Source: MAG-120531 sp041163765 (GTDB taxonomy: Bacteria > Bacteroidota > Bacteroidia > Flavobacteriales > Flavobacteriaceae). From it: DNA of 33,187 nt. The notes under the pieces were generated by a model, which was not told the DNA's origin, ran no database searches, and saw only the letters and a list, made by a program, of their open reading frames with translations. The stretch is from positions 1 to 33,187 of the forward strand of contig JBEAQS010000019.1 in assembly GCA_041163765.1 (NCBI GenBank). Reading direction: 5' to 3'. Every line of letters starts with the position of its first letter. Positions within the stretch are counted from its first letter, which is position 1. Both the position numbers and the translations under genes were made by a program. Positions 17,698-24,293 of this stretch are shown piece by piece.

Positions 17698-18135
17698 TTA
17701 GAAAGGTTTTTTACCAGCTACTTTCAAACCCATTGAGCGTGCAGTACCTGCAATCATCATCATTGCAGATTCTAACGTAAATGCGTTCAAATCGACCATT
17801 TTATCTTCTGCGATCGTTTTTACTTGATCCCAGCTGACAGAGGCCACCTTGATTTTGTTTGGTTCGCCAGATCCTTTCTTAACCTTAGCTGCTTCCATGA
17901 GTTGAACGGCCGCTGGAGGAGTCTTAACGACGAAGTCAAAAGACTTGTCCTTGTACACGGTGATCTGAACTGGTAAAACCTTACCAGGTTTATCTTGGGT
18001 TCTAGCGTTGAACTGCTTACAGAACTCCATGATGTTGACACCGGCAGAACCTAAAGCGGGTCCAACCGGTGGCGATGGATTCGCAGCACCTCCCCTAACT
18101 TGTAGTTTAACTACTTTACTGATTTCTTTTGCCAT
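17698..18135 (-). CDS. rplK: 50S ribosomal protein L11
   Basis: 145 residues. L11 binds the GTPase-associated centre of 23S rRNA. The N-terminal proline-rich segment (GGAANPSPPVGPALGSAGVNIMEFCKQFNA) and the C-terminal rRNA-binding domain (LNAFTLESAMMMIAGTARSMGL) are typical. It starts 60 bases downstream of nusG; the spacer contains a 7-bp hairpin. No Shine-Dalgarno sequence precedes the ATG. Confidence 0.98.
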   Translation of the reverse strand: MAKEISKVVKLQVRGGAANPSPPVGPALGSAGVNIMEFCKQFNARTQDKPGKVLPVQITVYKDKSFDFVVKTPPAAVQLMEAAKVKKGSGEPNKIKVASVSWDQVKTIAEDKMVDLNAFTLESAMMMIAGTARSMGLKVAGKKPF

Positions 18136-18152
18136 TGTTCAATTGAATTAAC

Positions 18153-18178
18153 GAAGGTGAATTTGGAAGCACACCTTC
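18153..18178 (-). other. Hairpin in nusG-rplK spacer
   Basis: GAAGGTG (18153-18159) and CACCTTC (18172-18178) pair perfectly with a 12-base loop in the rplK leader. It sits where an L1 regulatory site would be expected, but I could not match it to the L1-binding consensus. Confidence 0.4.
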
Positions 18179-18195
18179 TCTATTTAGTGTAACAC

Positions 18196-18747
18196 TTATA
18201 CTTTTTCTACTTGCATATAACTCAGTTCCAGTGGAGTTTTTCGACCGAAAATCTTCACCATAACTTCAAGTTTACGTTTTTCCTCATTGATTTTTTCAAC
18301 AGTTCCATTGAACCCATTGAACGGACCATCAATCACTTTAATCGTTTCACCTAACACAAAAGGAATAGCTACCTGATCAGATGTAGCTGCTAGCTCATCT
18401 ACTTTACCAAGCATTCTATTCACTTCAGATTTTCTAAGCGGAACTGGATCCCCCCCTTTGGTCTCACCTAAAAAGCCAATAACATTGGTAATGGATCTAA
18501 TAGCGTGAACCATTTCACCATCCAAGTTAGCTTTCACCATAATGTATCCAGGAAAGTAAACCTTTTCTTTGTTGAGTTTCTTACCGTTTCTTATTTGCAC
18601 CACTTTTTCAGTAGGCACTAAAACTTCTTCTAACTCCTGGGCAAAACCCAAACGAGCAATTTCAGTCTCAATATACCCTTTGATCTTGTGCTCCTGACCA
18701 CTTACAGCCCGAACCACATACCACTTTTTCTCAACAGTCTCAGACAT
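18196..18747 (-). CDS. nusG: Transcription termination/antitermination protein NusG
   Basis: 183 residues. The NGN domain starts at KKWYVVRAVSGQEHKIKGYIE and includes VYFPGYIMVKANLDGEMVHAIRSITNVIGFLG. The C-terminal KOW domain is VIDGPFNGFNGTVEKINEEKRKLEVMVKIFGR. NusG links RNA polymerase to the ribosome or to Rho. It lies 7 bases after secE and is followed by rplK, the conserved secE-nusG-rplKAJL order. Confidence 0.98.
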   Translation of the reverse strand: MSETVEKKWYVVRAVSGQEHKIKGYIETEIARLGFAQELEEVLVPTEKVVQIRNGKKLNKEKVYFPGYIMVKANLDGEMVHAIRSITNVIGFLGETKGGDPVPLRKSEVNRMLGKVDELAATSDQVAIPFVLGETIKVIDGPFNGFNGTVEKINEEKRKLEVMVKIFGRKTPLELSYMQVEKV

Positions 18748-18754
18748 AGGGCAA

Positions 18755-18943
18755 TTAATTGATGATGTTGTTAAAATATAGTTGGATCAATTGGGATAAA
18801 GCGCTGTCTACCCCCCATATAGCTAAAGCAAATACTACTGAAAATACAGCAACGACAACCATAAGGTTTGATGCTTCAGCTTTAGTAGGCAAAGTCACAT
18901 TGTGCTTTAACTCTTCAATCGATTCCTTTATATACTGCAACAT
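18755..18943 (-). CDS. secE: Preprotein translocase subunit SecE
   Basis: 62 residues from ATG 18943 (MLQYIKESIEELKHNV). A longer in-frame reading would run into the tRNA-Trp gene and is rejected. This is the short, single-transmembrane SecE: an amphipathic helix (YIKESIEELKHNVTLPTKAEA) precedes one membrane helix (LMVVVAVFSVVFALAIWGV). It clamps SecY in the translocon. The place between tRNA-Trp and nusG is the expected one in Bacteroidota. Confidence 0.95.
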   Translation of the reverse strand: MLQYIKESIEELKHNVTLPTKAEASNLMVVVAVFSVVFALAIWGVDSALSQLIQLYFNNIIN

Positions 18944-18976
18944 ATTCGATCTTTTTAAATAGGTGATGAACCTTTG

Positions 18977-19049
18977 CACGGGAGGAGAGACTCGAACTCC
19001 CGACACCTGGTTTTGGAGACCAGTGCTCTACCAACTGAGCTACACCCGT
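18977..19049 (-). tRNA. tRNA-Trp (CCA)
   Basis: A complete cloverleaf of 73 nt without encoded CCA. The D-arm is GCTC...GAGC, the anticodon loop is CTCCAAA (anticodon CCA) and the T-loop is TTCGAGT. Discriminator G73 and A1-U72 agree with bacterial tRNA-Trp identity. The acceptor stem ACGGGTG/CTCCCGT has a U6-U67 mismatch. Confidence 0.96.
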
Positions 19050-19052
19050 ATC

Positions 19053-19068
19053 AGATGCCGAAGCATCT
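19053..19068 (-). other. UUCG tetraloop hairpin 5' of tRNA-Trp
   Basis: On the minus-strand RNA, AGAUGC and GCAUCU form a 6-bp stem closed by a C(UUCG)G tetraloop, 3 bases before the tRNA 5' end. It is an exceptionally stable motif and may insulate or guide processing of the tRNA. Confidence 0.6.
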
Positions 19069-19077
19069 TGTATTCAT

Positions 19078-19110
19078 TAAGAAAGGTATCCGCCCAGAGG
19101 GCGGACACCT
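19078..19110 (-). terminator. Strong hairpin after tuf (possible weak terminator)
   Basis: AGGTATCCGCCC (19084-19095) and GGGCGGACACCT (19099-19110) pair over 12 bp with a 3-base loop; the single A-C pair is U-G in the minus-strand RNA. The downstream T tract is interrupted (TTTCTT), so it may terminate only partly or serve as a processing site before tRNA-Trp and secE. Confidence 0.55.
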
Positions 19111-19132
19111 TAGTGACTTTGTGAGATAAAGT

Positions 19133-20320
19133 TTAGTCTAGGATTTCAGTTACCTGACCAGCTCCTACAGTTCTACCTCCCTCACGGATTGCAAAACGAA
19201 GACCAACACTTAATGCGATAGGTTGCAATAAGTCAACGTTAATCGTCAAGTTATCCCCAGGCATAACCATCTCAACACCAGCTGGCAAGCTGATAGTTCC
19301 AGTTACGTCAGTAGTTCTAACATAGAACTGTGGACGGTAGTTATTGTGGAATGGAGTGTGACGTCCACCTTCTTCTTTTTTCAAGATATACACCTCAGCC
19401 TTAAATTTAGCGTGTGGTTTAACAGAGCCTGGCTTACAAATAACCATACCTCTTTTGATATCTGCTTTATCGATACCTCTCAACAATAGACCTACGTTGT
19501 CACCAGCTTCACCACGATCAAGGATTTTGCGGAACATCTCAACTCCTGTAATAGTAGAAGTCAATTTCTCAGCACCCATACCGATGATTTCTACTGGATC
19601 CCCAGTGTTAGCCACACCAGTTTCAATACGTCCTGTAGCAACAGTACCACGACCAGTAATAGTAAATACATCTTCAACAGGCATCAAGAAAGGCTTGTCT
19701 ACATCACGCTCTGGCATTTCGATCCAAGTGTCAACAGCTTCCATCAACTGCATCACAGTATCAACCCACTTCTGCTCGCCGTTCAAAGCACCAAGTGCAG
19801 AACCAGAGATTACTGGACCGTTATCTCCGTCGTACTCATAGAAAGAAAGCAATTCTCTTACTTCCATCTCTACCAACTCCAATAACTCAGCATCATCAAC
19901 CATATCCACTTTGTTCAAGAATACAACGATTCTTGGAATACCTACTTGTCTACCTAGTAGGATGTGCTCTCTAGTTTGTGGCATTGGACCATCAGTAGCA
20001 GCTACTACCAAGATAGCACCGTCCATCTGAGCAGCACCAGTAACCATGTTTTTTACGTAATCCGCGTGACCTGGACAGTCAACGTGCGCATAGTGTCTGT
20101 TAGCTGTAGAATATTCAACGTGTGAAGTATTGATTGTAATACCTCTTTCTTTTTCCTCAGGAGCGTTGTCGATAGAATCGAAACTTCTCTTTTCAGAAAG
20201 TCCTGCATTGGCCAAAACCGAAGTAATAGCAGCAGTCAATGTAGTTTTTCCGTGATCTACGTGTCCAATAGTACCGATGTTTAAGTGCGGTTTTGAACGA
20301 TCGAAATTAGCCTTTGCCAT
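19133..20320 (-). CDS. tuf: Elongation factor Tu
   Basis: 395 residues, the normal EF-Tu length. EF-Tu carries aminoacyl-tRNA to the ribosome. G1 is GHVDHGKT (residues 19-26), G3 is DCPGHADY, G4 is NKVD, and the effector region contains KERGITINTSHVEY. Domains 2 and 3 are intact and it ends ...GAGQVTEILD. It lies between tRNA-Thr(GGT), 53 bases upstream, and tRNA-Trp downstream; the tRNA-tuf linkage implies co-transcription and tRNA processing from the same precursor. No Shine-Dalgarno sequence. Confidence 0.99.
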   Translation of the reverse strand: MAKANFDRSKPHLNIGTIGHVDHGKTTLTAAITSVLANAGLSEKRSFDSIDNAPEEKERGITINTSHVEYSTANRHYAHVDCPGHADYVKNMVTGAAQMDGAILVVAATDGPMPQTREHILLGRQVGIPRIVVFLNKVDMVDDAELLELVEMEVRELLSFYEYDGDNGPVISGSALGALNGEQKWVDTVMQLMEAVDTWIEMPERDVDKPFLMPVEDVFTITGRGTVATGRIETGVANTGDPVEIIGMGAEKLTSTITGVEMFRKILDRGEAGDNVGLLLRGIDKADIKRGMVICKPGSVKPHAKFKAEVYILKKEEGGRHTPFHNNYRPQFYVRTTDVTGTISLPAGVEMVMPGDNLTINVDLLQPIALSVGLRFAIREGGRTVGAGQVTEILD

Positions 20321-20373
20321 GTTAAATAATTTTAATCTTAGTTTATATTAGTGTATAGTTTATTACGCTATTG

Positions 20374-20445
20374 AGCCAATGACGAGAATTGAACTCGTGA
20401 CCTCTTCCTTACCAAGGAAGCGCTCTACCCCTGAGCTACACCGGC
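20374..20445 (-). tRNA. tRNA-Thr (GGT)
   Basis: A 72-nt cloverleaf. Acceptor GCCGGTG/CATTGGC has two G-U pairs; the D-arm is GCTC...GAGC, the anticodon loop TTGGTAA gives anticodon GGT, and the T-arm is ACGAG/CTCGT in the plus-strand orientation. No encoded CCA. It lies just upstream of tuf. Confidence 0.96.
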
Positions 20446-20448
20446 ATT

Positions 20449-20516
20449 GGTTTTTAAATCCTTAAAAACCGAAAAGGCGCCGTGTAACACACAGCACCGG
20501 ACAATGCACAGCATTG
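20449..20516 (-). other. Three tandem hairpins between tRNA-Gly and tRNA-Thr
   Basis: CAATGC/GCATTG (20502-20516, 3-base loop), a 10-bp stem at 20476-20498 whose two A-C mismatches become U-G pairs in the minus-strand RNA, and GGTTTTTAA/TTAAAAACC (20449-20470, 4-base loop) follow one another in the 100-base spacer. None is followed by a clean T-run. Confidence 0.65.
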
Positions 20517-20545
20517 AAGGTTTAGCCCAAGGACTTAAACATTTG

Positions 20546-20618
20546 AGCGGGAGACGAGGTTCGAACTCGCGACATTCAGCTTGGAAGGCTGACGCTCTAC
20601 CAACTGAGCTACTCCCGC
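20546..20618 (-). tRNA. tRNA-Gly (TCC)
   Basis: A 73-nt cloverleaf with a perfect acceptor stem GCGGGAG/CTCCCGC, D-arm GCTC...GAGC and anticodon loop CTTCCAA (anticodon TCC). No encoded CCA. Confidence 0.97.
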
Positions 20619-20659
20619 AAAAAAAACAATAAAACGATGCCATTAGGCGATTCGGGCGA

Positions 20660-20690
20660 CAAAATTAATACATCTCATTTGGATATGCAA
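20660..20690 (-). promoter_or_regulatory. Promoter upstream of tRNA-Gly
   Basis: On the minus strand, TTG (20690-20688), 20 bases, then TAATTTTG (20667-20660) fit the Bacteroidota -33/-7 pattern. It would start a transcript carrying tRNA-Gly, tRNA-Thr, tuf and beyond. Confidence 0.5.
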
Positions 20691-20723
20691 TAATTTGTTG
20701 ATGAATCATTAATGACTCTTTTG

Positions 20724-20805
<82 letters not shown>

Positions 20806-20855
20806 TAAGCCTAATTACACCATTTAAAGAACGTCACAACATCACTGTTGCTTGG

Positions 20856-20929
20856 AGCCGATAGAGGGGCTCGAACCCACGACCTGCTGATTACAAATCA
20901 GCTGCTCTAGCCAACTGAGCTACATCGGC
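20856..20929 (-). tRNA. tRNA-Thr (TGT)
   Basis: A 74-nt cloverleaf. Acceptor GCCGATG/TATCGGC (one G-U pair), D-arm GCTC...GAGC, anticodon loop TTTGTAA (anticodon TGT). It is first in the tRNA-tuf cluster, downstream of the hpf terminator. No encoded CCA. Confidence 0.96.
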
Positions 20930-20948
20930 ATTTACTTTTCTTTTTAGC

Positions 20949-20977
20949 AAAAAAAAGTCCGCTTTTTCAAACGGACT
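20949..20977 (-). terminator. Intrinsic terminator after hpf
   Basis: On the minus strand, AGTCCG (20977-20972), a 10-base loop and CGGACT (20961-20956) are followed by eight T (20956-20949). It lies 48 bases after the hpf stop codon and before tRNA-Thr(TGT). Confidence 0.8.
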
Positions 20978-20978
20978 G

Positions 20979-21008
20979 CAAATGTAGGGAAATATTTGAG
21001 CATTCAAA
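20979..21008 (-). promoter_or_regulatory. Promoter of the tRNA-tuf cluster
   Basis: On the minus strand, TTTG (21008-21005), 18 bases, then TACATTTG (20986-20979): an excellent match to the Bacteroidota consensus. The predicted start lies inside the first arm of the hpf terminator, so transcripts from here should not form that hairpin. Confidence 0.7.
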
Positions 21009-21024
21009 ATATTTTAAAAAAAAT

Positions 21025-21327
21025 TTACGCCATTTTCCTTCGCTTTTCTTTAAGCTCCTTTAAGATTCGTTCAGCTGAGCTGCAAGCTGTGTCAGCTGCC
21101 TCCTCAAATGTTTTACACTGTTTGGTCACCACTATGCTTTCCTTGGGCACATGCACCTTTAATTCCATAATCTTGTTCTCTTTATCTGAGGTGTTTTCGA
21201 CTTTCAAAAACACATCTACGTCGATCACGTGGTCAAAAAAATGTTCCATCTTATGGATACGATTTTGAACAAATTCAATCAAACTTTGATCGGCATTAAA
21301 ATTGACATCTTGAATGGTTACTTTCAT
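21025..21327 (-). CDS. hpf: Ribosome hibernation-promoting factor (short HPF/RaiA)
   Basis: 100 residues from ATG 21327 (MKVTIQDVNFNADQSLIEFVQ); ten extra upstream residues in the open frame do not fit the family start. It has the beta-alpha-beta-beta-beta-alpha pattern of the HPF/YfiA fold (IDVDVFLKVENTSDKENKIMELKVHVPKESIVV, then KTFEEAADTACSSAERILKELKEKRRK) and lacks the long C-terminal dimerisation domain. It binds the 30S decoding region and inactivates ribosomes in stationary phase. It lies 43 bases downstream of xerC, probably on the same transcript, and ends at an intrinsic terminator before the tRNA-tuf cluster. Confidence 0.93.
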   Translation of the reverse strand: MKVTIQDVNFNADQSLIEFVQNRIHKMEHFFDHVIDVDVFLKVENTSDKENKIMELKVHVPKESIVVTKQCKTFEEAADTACSSAERILKELKEKRRKMA

Positions 21328-21370
21328 CACAGAACTATTTAAATGAAACATATACAACCCTCTGTGGGAG

Positions 21371-22270
21371 TTATTTTTTGGTAGATCTTGGATGTGCTCC
21401 TCTGTATGATTTTTTTAAATCCTCAATACTGTTGTGCGTATATACTTGTGTAGCGGCTAGACTGCTATGCCCTAGTAATTCTTTTACTGAATTCAGGTCT
21501 GCACCTGACTGCAAAACATGCGTGGCAAATGTATGGCGCAACATGTGTGGACTTCTTTTTTCTTTGGAGGTCACTTCACTAAGATAGCGATTTACCAATC
21601 GATACACAAATGAATCGGAGAGTTTTCGCCCGTCTGACTTGACAAAAAACGAGTGGGCTTCCCGATGGAGATCCAAGGCAGACCGGCGCTCCATGTAGTG
21701 TTTCAACATGGGCAATAACGACTCAATCAAGGGAACCAAACGTTCTTTATTGCGCTTACCGAGCACTTTAATCTGTGCTCGATCAAGATCTACATCCATT
21801 AAATTAAGCCCGATGAGCTCTGCGCGACGAATGCCCGTTCCGTACAACAAGGCTACCACTAATCGATCCCTTGATTCATCAAAATCGAGCTGAGATAGCT
21901 CACTACCCCATTGATCAAAAAGCGCGTTCATTTCATTGATCGAAAATGGCAAGGATAATTTAGGTCTTGACTTAAGTGATTGATGCACCTCTAACGGACT
22001 TATTGTCAAATATCCTGTTTTCAATAAAAACTGAAAATAAGCCTTGAGTGAAGATATTTTGCGATTGATGGTTTGGTGTTTATTTCCGTGATCCATCAAA
22101 TAGACCATCCAGGCCCTAATATGACTGTATTGAGTTGAATCAATAGAGATCTGATACTGTTCCTGTACAAATTCTTCAAACGAACCCAAATCCCTCAAAT
22201 ACGCCTTAAGGGTGTGAGTAGAAGCCATTCGCTCCATGAAGAGATAATCTTTGAATGCATTGAGGGACAT
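21371..22270 (-). CDS. xerC: Tyrosine recombinase XerC
   Basis: 299 residues from ATG 22270 (MSLNAFKDYLFMERMAS); the longer open frame would overlap the rpsU terminator. All catalytic residues are present: Arg148 (GTGIRRAEL), Lys172 (GKRNKERLVPL), His242 and Arg245 (HMLRHTF), His268 (LLGHSS) and the nucleophile Tyr277 (QVYTH). The N-terminal SAM-like core-binding domain covers about residues 1-100. It resolves chromosome dimers at dif. No recombination site or cassette is visible nearby, so this is the housekeeping enzyme rather than an element integrase. Upstream is rpsU; downstream is hpf. Confidence 0.93.
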   Translation of the reverse strand: MSLNAFKDYLFMERMASTHTLKAYLRDLGSFEEFVQEQYQISIDSTQYSHIRAWMVYLMDHGNKHQTINRKISSLKAYFQFLLKTGYLTISPLEVHQSLKSRPKLSLPFSINEMNALFDQWGSELSQLDFDESRDRLVVALLYGTGIRRAELIGLNLMDVDLDRAQIKVLGKRNKERLVPLIESLLPMLKHYMERRSALDLHREAHSFFVKSDGRKLSDSFVYRLVNRYLSEVTSKEKRSPHMLRHTFATHVLQSGADLNSVKELLGHSSLAATQVYTHNSIEDLKKSYRGAHPRSTKK

Positions 22271-22295
22271 CGTGTCAAGATAGTGAAAAGCAGTA

Positions 22296-22325
22296 AAAAC
22301 AAAAAAGTCCCGAGGCCGGGACTTT
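22296..22325 (-). terminator. Intrinsic terminator after rpsU
   Basis: AAAGTCCCG (22304-22312) and CGGGACTTT (22317-22325) form a perfect 9-bp stem with a 4-base loop; in minus orientation it is followed by TTTTTTGTTTTT. It separates rpsU from xerC. Confidence 0.88.
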
Positions 22326-22356
22326 ATGTCAATCACATCAAATGTGGTTAAGGAGA

Positions 22357-22551
22357 CTATAGATCTGCTTGATCTCTTAAGTTCTGGATGTAAGCAGCCT
22401 TCTGAACTTGCTTTCTTTTAGTTACTGAAGGTTTTGTAAACTGCTGACGATCTCTTAATTGGCGCATTGTGCCAGTTTTGTCAAACTTTCTCTTAAAACG
22501 CTTAAGCGCTCTATCGATATTCTCTCCTTCTTTGATGGGTATAATTAACAT
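22357..22551 (-). CDS. rpsU: 30S ribosomal protein S21 (bS21)
   Basis: 64 residues, very basic: MLIIPIKEGENIDRALKRFKRKFDKTG is the conserved S21 core. In Bacteroidota ribosomes bS21 helps bS18 and bS6 hold the 3' end of 16S rRNA away from mRNA, which explains the general lack of Shine-Dalgarno use. This gene has its own promoter (22587-22614), an exceptional Shine-Dalgarno sequence (22559-22567) and its own terminator, so it is probably monocistronic and autoregulated. Confidence 0.97.
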   Translation of the reverse strand: MLIIPIKEGENIDRALKRFKRKFDKTGTMRQLRDRQQFTKPSVTKRKQVQKAAYIQNLRDQADL

Positions 22552-22558
22552 AAGACGA

Positions 22559-22567
22559 ACCTCCTTT
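22559..22567 (-). promoter_or_regulatory. Perfect Shine-Dalgarno sequence of rpsU
   Basis: AAAGGAGGT on the minus strand is fully complementary to the canonical 16S 3' end and ends 7 bases before the ATG, an ideal distance. No other gene in the window has such a site, so it is likely regulatory: bS21-deficient ribosomes with a free anti-SD would translate rpsU preferentially. Confidence 0.85.
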
Positions 22568-22586
22568 CTTTATAGTTTTAGGACTG

Positions 22587-22614
22587 CAAATATAAACGTT
22601 TCTTGGATAATCAA
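22587..22614 (-). promoter_or_regulatory. rpsU promoter
   Basis: On the minus strand, TTG (22614-22612), 17 bases, then TATATTTG (22594-22587), matching the Bacteroidota -33/-7 boxes, 35 bases before the ATG. Confidence 0.6.
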
Positions 22615-22619
22615 TCCTA

Positions 22620-23777
22620 CTATTTCAAAATATTTCTGGAAATCACCAACTTCTGAATTTCAGAGGTCCCCTCTCCTATAGTACAAAGTTTTGCGTCTCT
22701 ATAAAATTTCTCTACGGGAAAATCCTTGGTATATCCATATCCTCCAAATATCTGAATCGCATCGGTAGCTACGCGTACACACATCTCTGAAGCGTATAAC
22801 TTGCACATGGCCCCTATTTGCGTCATGGGTTGTTTGGCATTTTTTAGCGCAGCTGCCTTATGAGTCATCAAGCTAGCTGCCTCAATTTCTGTGGCCATAT
22901 CAGCTAACTTAAACGAAATTCCTTGGAAAGAACTGATGGGTTGACCAAATTGGTGCCGTTCACCAGCATATTTTAATGCTGCCTCAAAAGCACCCAAACC
23001 AATGCCTAAAGAAAGTGCGGCAATGGAAATTCGTCCGCCATCTAAAATAGCCAAGCTCTGCTTAAATCCTTCCCCAACAGCACCCAGTCGGTGGCTATCG
23101 GGAACAATACACTGGTCAAAAACCATTTCTGCTGTCTCAGAAGCCCTCATCCCTAGCTTATCTTCCTTCTTACCGGCACTAAAACCTGGCGTACCTCTCT
23201 CTACCACAAATGCTGTAGCGTTATTTTTAGCCCCTTTTTCCCCTGTTCGAGCAATGACAACAGCTACTTGTCCCGTCGCTCCATGGGTGATGAAATTCTT
23301 TGTTCCATTAAGCACCCAATGGTCTCCTTGTTTAACCGCCGTGGTACTCATCGAACCAGCGTCAGATCCGGTATTGTGTTCCGTGAGGCCCCAAGCTCCG
23401 ATCCATTCTCCAGAAGCTAGTTTTGGGATCCATTTTTGTTTTTGTGCTTCATCTCCAAAAGACAATATATGGTTGGTACACAATGAATTATGCGCCGCTA
23501 TAGACAATCCAATAGAAGGATCGACCTTGGAAATCTCCTCAATAATGGCGATGTACTCGTGGTACCCCAATCCAGATCCGCCGTATTGCTCTGGAACTAG
23601 AATCCCCATAAAACCAAGCTCACCTGCCTTTTGGAGTACATCTAAAGGCAAATGTTGTTTTTCATCCCAAATCCGAACATGAGGAGCGATAAATTGCTGG
23701 GCAAAATCTTTGGCTGCTTCAGCAACCATGGTTTGTGTATCTGAGTAGTGAAATCCAATGGGTTGTGGTAGGCTCAT
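22620..23777 (-). CDS. Acyl-CoA dehydrogenase
   Basis: 385 residues from ATG 23777 (MSLPQPIGFHYSD). An FAD-dependent enzyme that makes the 2,3-double bond in acyl-CoA during fatty-acid or branched-chain amino-acid breakdown. N-terminal helical domain (LPLDVLQKAGELGFMGILVPEQYGGSG), FAD/substrate strands (GLTEHNTGSDAGS, WVLNGTKNFITHG), and C-terminal helices with RHQFGQPISSFQGI and the IFGGYGYTKDFPVEKFYRDAK signature. The catalytic Glu lies in IGEGTSEIQ (about residue 369), as in short/medium-chain and butyryl-CoA dehydrogenases. Chain-length preference cannot be decided here. The HHH-protein gene is 59 bases upstream on the same strand. Confidence 0.95.
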   Translation of the reverse strand: MSLPQPIGFHYSDTQTMVAEAAKDFAQQFIAPHVRIWDEKQHLPLDVLQKAGELGFMGILVPEQYGGSGLGYHEYIAIIEEISKVDPSIGLSIAAHNSLCTNHILSFGDEAQKQKWIPKLASGEWIGAWGLTEHNTGSDAGSMSTTAVKQGDHWVLNGTKNFITHGATGQVAVVIARTGEKGAKNNATAFVVERGTPGFSAGKKEDKLGMRASETAEMVFDQCIVPDSHRLGAVGEGFKQSLAILDGGRISIAALSLGIGLGAFEAALKYAGERHQFGQPISSFQGISFKLADMATEIEAASLMTHKAAALKNAKQPMTQIGAMCKLYASEMCVRVATDAIQIFGGYGYTKDFPVEKFYRDAKLCTIGEGTSEIQKLVISRNILK

Positions 23778-23836
23778 AAATGCGATGTGTACTTTGTTTA
23801 TCCTTAAGCAAAAAAGGTGAAACAAAAATACATCCT

Positions 23837-24277
23837 TTATTGGTTAGTCAGGTAAAAATAATCAAAAAGTCTGAGTACAACGACACTGTCCAATCCATAC
23901 ACTTTATATAACTGGCTTTCCTGCTTAAACCCTCCTAGGGCATCTCTATACTTAATTATACGCTGAGATAAAACTGGACCAATACCGTATATCGGCAGCA
24001 AATCGTCTGCCTTGGCCAAATTCAAGTCCTGTTTAACAACGACTTTATCGGCTTTTGTTGGCCCATGTACAGCTTTTTCCTGACGAAATTCTCGAATACC
24101 GCGTTTAATGGGCGAGTGAGTGGGTAGTTCATCGTTCCATTGAGGTATTGGGGGAATTGCGGTGGGGTCCTCAGGCAAGAAATCCTGCAAACAAAAGAAC
24201 TCAACCGTTAAACCGAAAAACAACAAAAGAAAAACCCCTTTTTGCTGATGTAAAGACCAAGCTAAAAGGGGTTTCAT
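23837..24277 (-). CDS. ComEA-like helix-hairpin-helix protein
   Basis: 146 residues. One N-terminal membrane segment (GVFLLLFFGLTVEFFCLQDF) is followed by a Pro-rich linker and a single ComEA-type HhH domain at about residues 85-140 (LNLAKADDLLPIYGIGPVLSQRIIKYRD...KVYGLDSVVVLRLFDYF); the GIGP turn is the DNA-backbone binding hairpin. It resembles the DNA receptor ComEA of competence, and membrane-anchored HhH proteins are common in Flavobacteriia; related ones often have more HhH repeats. DNA binding at the cell surface is an inference. It starts 16 bases after the alanine symporter gene, so probably shares its transcript. Confidence 0.82.
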   Translation of the reverse strand: MKPLLAWSLHQQKGVFLLLFFGLTVEFFCLQDFLPEDPTAIPPIPQWNDELPTHSPIKRGIREFRQEKAVHGPTKADKVVVKQDLNLAKADDLLPIYGIGPVLSQRIIKYRDALGGFKQESQLYKVYGLDSVVVLRLFDYFYLTNQ

Positions 24278-24293
24278 AGGTATATTTTGAAGA

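Noticed and set aside
18944..19006. N-terminal extension of SecE (21 residues) in the longer open frame.
   Set aside because: It would translate part of tRNA-Trp; the shorter ATG start matches the SecE family.
20425..20643. Short open frames on both strands across the tRNA-Gly/tRNA-Thr region.
   Set aside because: They run through tRNA genes and structured spacer sequence and have no coding features.
21371..22336. Tyrosine recombinase as sign of an integrated element.
   Set aside because: The protein matches the XerC length and residues, sits next to rpsU and hpf, and no direct repeats, cargo genes or composition change were seen.
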